Positions 6,266-7,596 of a DNA stretch of 7,596 bases are shown in pieces. The translations under genes and the position numbers were made by a program. This stretch comes from Anaerolineales bacterium UBA2232 (lineage in GTDB: Bacteria; Chloroflexota; Anaerolineae; UBA2200): the NCBI GenBank assembly GCA_002348045.1, contig DDYO01000208.1, positions 1,808 to 9,403 of the forward strand. The letters are read 5' to 3'. Under the pieces are notes generated by a model, which was not told where the DNA came from, ran no database searches, and worked only from the letters and a program-made list of their open reading frames with translations. The stretch's first letter is position 1. Each line of letters begins with the position of its first letter.

Positions 6266-7596
6266 CTACATTCGCTCTGACCATTTGGGCATAGGCCAAA
6301 CGATCTTATCCAGCGGACAACCAGGCGTGCCGATGACGGAGAGCTCAAAAGGCCAGATGGTCCAGTAACGCCCGTCCTTCACCTGAAGGATGAGGGTCTT
6401 GGCGAGGACATTCTGGCCTTTCTCGTCAAACTGGATGCCATCCCAGGGCACGATGATGTCCTTGCCCGCAACATCGGAGGCCGCCAGTGCCTTCTGGAGG
6501 TCGGCGGGCTTGACCGATGCAGCCCTCTGCAGAGCGTCGGCAGCCAGCATGCCGCCGGTGAGCCAGCGCGCGCCGGTGCTGTCGATGTTCTGTTCGCGCT
6601 TGGGCTTGTACAGCCGGTCATTGATGGGGCCGATGGCGGGCTTGGTGGTGAACAGGTCCAGGGAAAAGGTGTCTCTGGAGATGACATAATCGGCCGGCTT
6701 GCCGATGGTTGACAGGAAGCTGGAATCAGTATACCCGGTGTTCTGGGCTACAACGGCATCCACGTTAAAGTCAAGGTCGCTCATGGTGCGCAATGTCAGT
6801 ATCGCATCTGCAACGTACGATGCAGGGATGATCACTTGCGGCCGCGCTGCCTTGAGAATCTGGATCTCGCTGGTCAGGTCAGTGGTCTCCTTAGGGTAGG
6901 GGACGTTGGCCACCACAGAGATCTTGAACTCGCGCGCCCAACGGTTGATGGCCTCAGAGTTCTGTGCGCCAAACAAGGTGTTCTCATGGATGGTGGCGAT
7001 GCGGGACACGTTCGTGCCATACTTGTCGTTCATGTCGCGGATGAACTCGAGGGTGTTCTTCGCCAAGATGTCGTCGGTAGGACTGAGGCGGAAGAACCAC
7101 TGGTAGCCCCGCTCAGTAAGGTTGGGCGCCGTTGCCGTTGGAGCGATATAGGGAATGCCCAGTCGCTCGCAGACCTGACTGCCGGTGGCCGCGCAGGCGC
7201 TGGAGTAGCCGCCCAGGATCATCACGACCTTCTCCGCCGTAATCAGGCGCTCGGTTTCAGCCAAGGACTTTTCGGGAACATTCTGGTCGTCGCCAAACAC
7301 GAACTTGATCTTGGCATTCTGTAGCGCGGGGATACCGACGGAAGCCGCAAATGGAAAGTTCATCCCTGCAAGGTCGTCAACCTGCGAGTTGATGATCAGC
7401 TCCGCAGCCTCGAGGGCGATCTTGGCATTAAGGCCGGTGGGGGCGGAAGGACCGGTAAGGGGCAACACTGCACCAATCTTGATTTCGGTTACGGGAGCTG
7501 CCGTTGGCGGAGCCGCAGTGGGTGGCACGGCTGTAGGCGCGGCCTGGGTTGGCGGCGCAGATGTCGGCGTTGGGGCAGCCGGGGCGCACGCTGAGA
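6266..7596 (-). CDS. ABC transporter substrate-binding lipoprotein, LivJ/LivK-like (5' end beyond the window)
   Basis: The extracytoplasmic receptor of the importer, with 442 residues visible. The missing part should be only the signal peptide. The visible start reads (Leu/Ile/Val/Phe)-Ser-Ala-Cys, a lipobox with the lipidated Cys at 7588-7586, then a 33-residue Ala/Pro/Thr linker. The periplasmic-binding-protein type I fold begins at EIKIGAVLPLTGPSAPTG. It continues through FVFGDDQNVPEKSLAETERL, MILGGYSSACAATGSQVCER, GIPYIAPTATAP and WFFRLSPTDD, the first lobe and hinge pattern of Leu/Ile/Val-type receptors. The second half has IATIHENTLFGAQNSEAI and VIIPASYVADAIL, and the end PMPKWSERM matches the P-x-P-x-W-x-x-R ending common in this group. 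The extra segment around INSQVDDLAGMNFPFAASVG makes it longer than E. coli LivJ. The ligand is not deducible. It is the first visible gene of the operon. Confidence 0.93.
   Translation of the reverse strand, partial: SACAPAAPTPTSAPPTQAAPTAVPPTAAPPTAAPVTEIKIGAVLPLTGPSAPTGLNAKIALEAAELIINSQVDDLAGMNFPFAASVGIPALQNAKIKFVFGDDQNVPEKSLAETERLITAEKVVMILGGYSSACAATGSQVCERLGIPYIAPTATAPNLTERGYQWFFRLSPTDDILAKNTLEFIRDMNDKYGTNVSRIATIHENTLFGAQNSEAINRWAREFKISVVANVPYPKETTDLTSEIQILKAARPQVIIPASYVADAILTLRTMSDLDFNVDAVVAQNTGYTDSSFLSTIGKPADYVISRDTFSLDLFTTKPAIGPINDRLYKPKREQNIDSTGARWLTGGMLAADALQRAASVKPADLQKALAASDVAGKDIIVPWDGIQFDEKGQNVLAKTLILQVKDGRYWTIWPFELSVIGTPGCPLDKIVWPMPKWSERM
7487..7585 (-). other. Ala/Pro/Thr low-complexity linker of the binding lipoprotein
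   Basis: Thirty-three residues directly after the lipobox Cys: 11 Ala, 11 Pro, 7 Thr, 2 Val, 1 Ser and 1 Gln. Two adjacent PPTAA units are written with different third bases. The segment should act as a flexible tether between the lipid anchor and the binding domain and may be O-glycosylated. Such linkers are frequent in Chloroflexota and some other monoderm bacteria. Confidence 0.8.
7586..7594 (-). other. Lipobox Ser-Ala-Cys (signal peptidase II site)
   Basis: The codons TCA GCG TGC follow a cut codon ending in TC, so the -3 residue must be Leu, Ile, Val or Phe. This fits the lipobox [LVI][ASTVI][GAS]C, and cleavage would fall before Cys at 7588-7586. The hydrophobic signal segment lies outside the window, so the assignment rests on the Cys, its context and the linker that follows. 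Confidence 0.7.

Noticed and set aside
1..7596. CRISPR arrays, tRNA or rRNA genes, transposases and attachment sites
   Set aside because: I saw no spaced direct repeats, tRNA-like cloverleaf, rRNA sequence, transposase motif or terminal repeats. Nearly all of the window is accounted for by coding sequence on one strand.

Overview
All supported genes in this window lie on the minus strand and read as one compact operon, transcribed from the right edge towards the left. The order is: a lipoprotein substrate-binding protein (5' end cut by the window edge), LivH-like and LivM-like permeases, LivG-like and LivF-like ATPases, two tandem MmgE/PrpD-family proteins, and the first 21 codons of a further gene running off the left edge. 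Junctions are tight (a 14-nt overlap, and gaps of 1, 2, 5 and 10 nt). Two are looser: 74 nt between the binding protein and livH, and 50 nt before the last gene. Most genes have a visible Shine-Dalgarno sequence, several of them inside the end of the preceding gene.

The organism is a bacterium with moderately high GC. The binding protein has a lipobox-type cysteine followed by a 33-residue linker made almost only of Ala, Pro and Thr. That style of linker is common in Chloroflexota (Anaerolineae-like) solute-binding lipoproteins, so I lean towards that phylum. This is inference from one protein.

Region by region: 6266-7596 is the extracytoplasmic receptor. 6207-6265 is a short intercistronic gap holding a perfect 16-bp inverted repeat. 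4319-6191 encodes the two membrane subunits, and 2894-4313 the two ATPases. 116-2883 encodes two full-length MmgE/PrpD paralogues. 66-115 is a leader with a strong ribosome binding site, and 1-65 is the start of an unidentified protein.

The likely logic is that a complete high-affinity importer of the branched-chain amino acid type brings in a small polar, probably carboxylate-bearing compound, which one or both MmgE/PrpD enzymes then dehydrate, epimerise or decarboxylate. The substrate cannot be read from the sequence. The most unusual points are the pairing of two non-identical MmgE/PrpD proteins, one lacking several residues expected at the active site, with a dedicated importer, and the strong hairpin placed exactly between receptor and permease genes. 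I see no RNA genes, CRISPR array, insertion sequence or mobile element. No operon promoter is visible; it should lie beyond the right edge.
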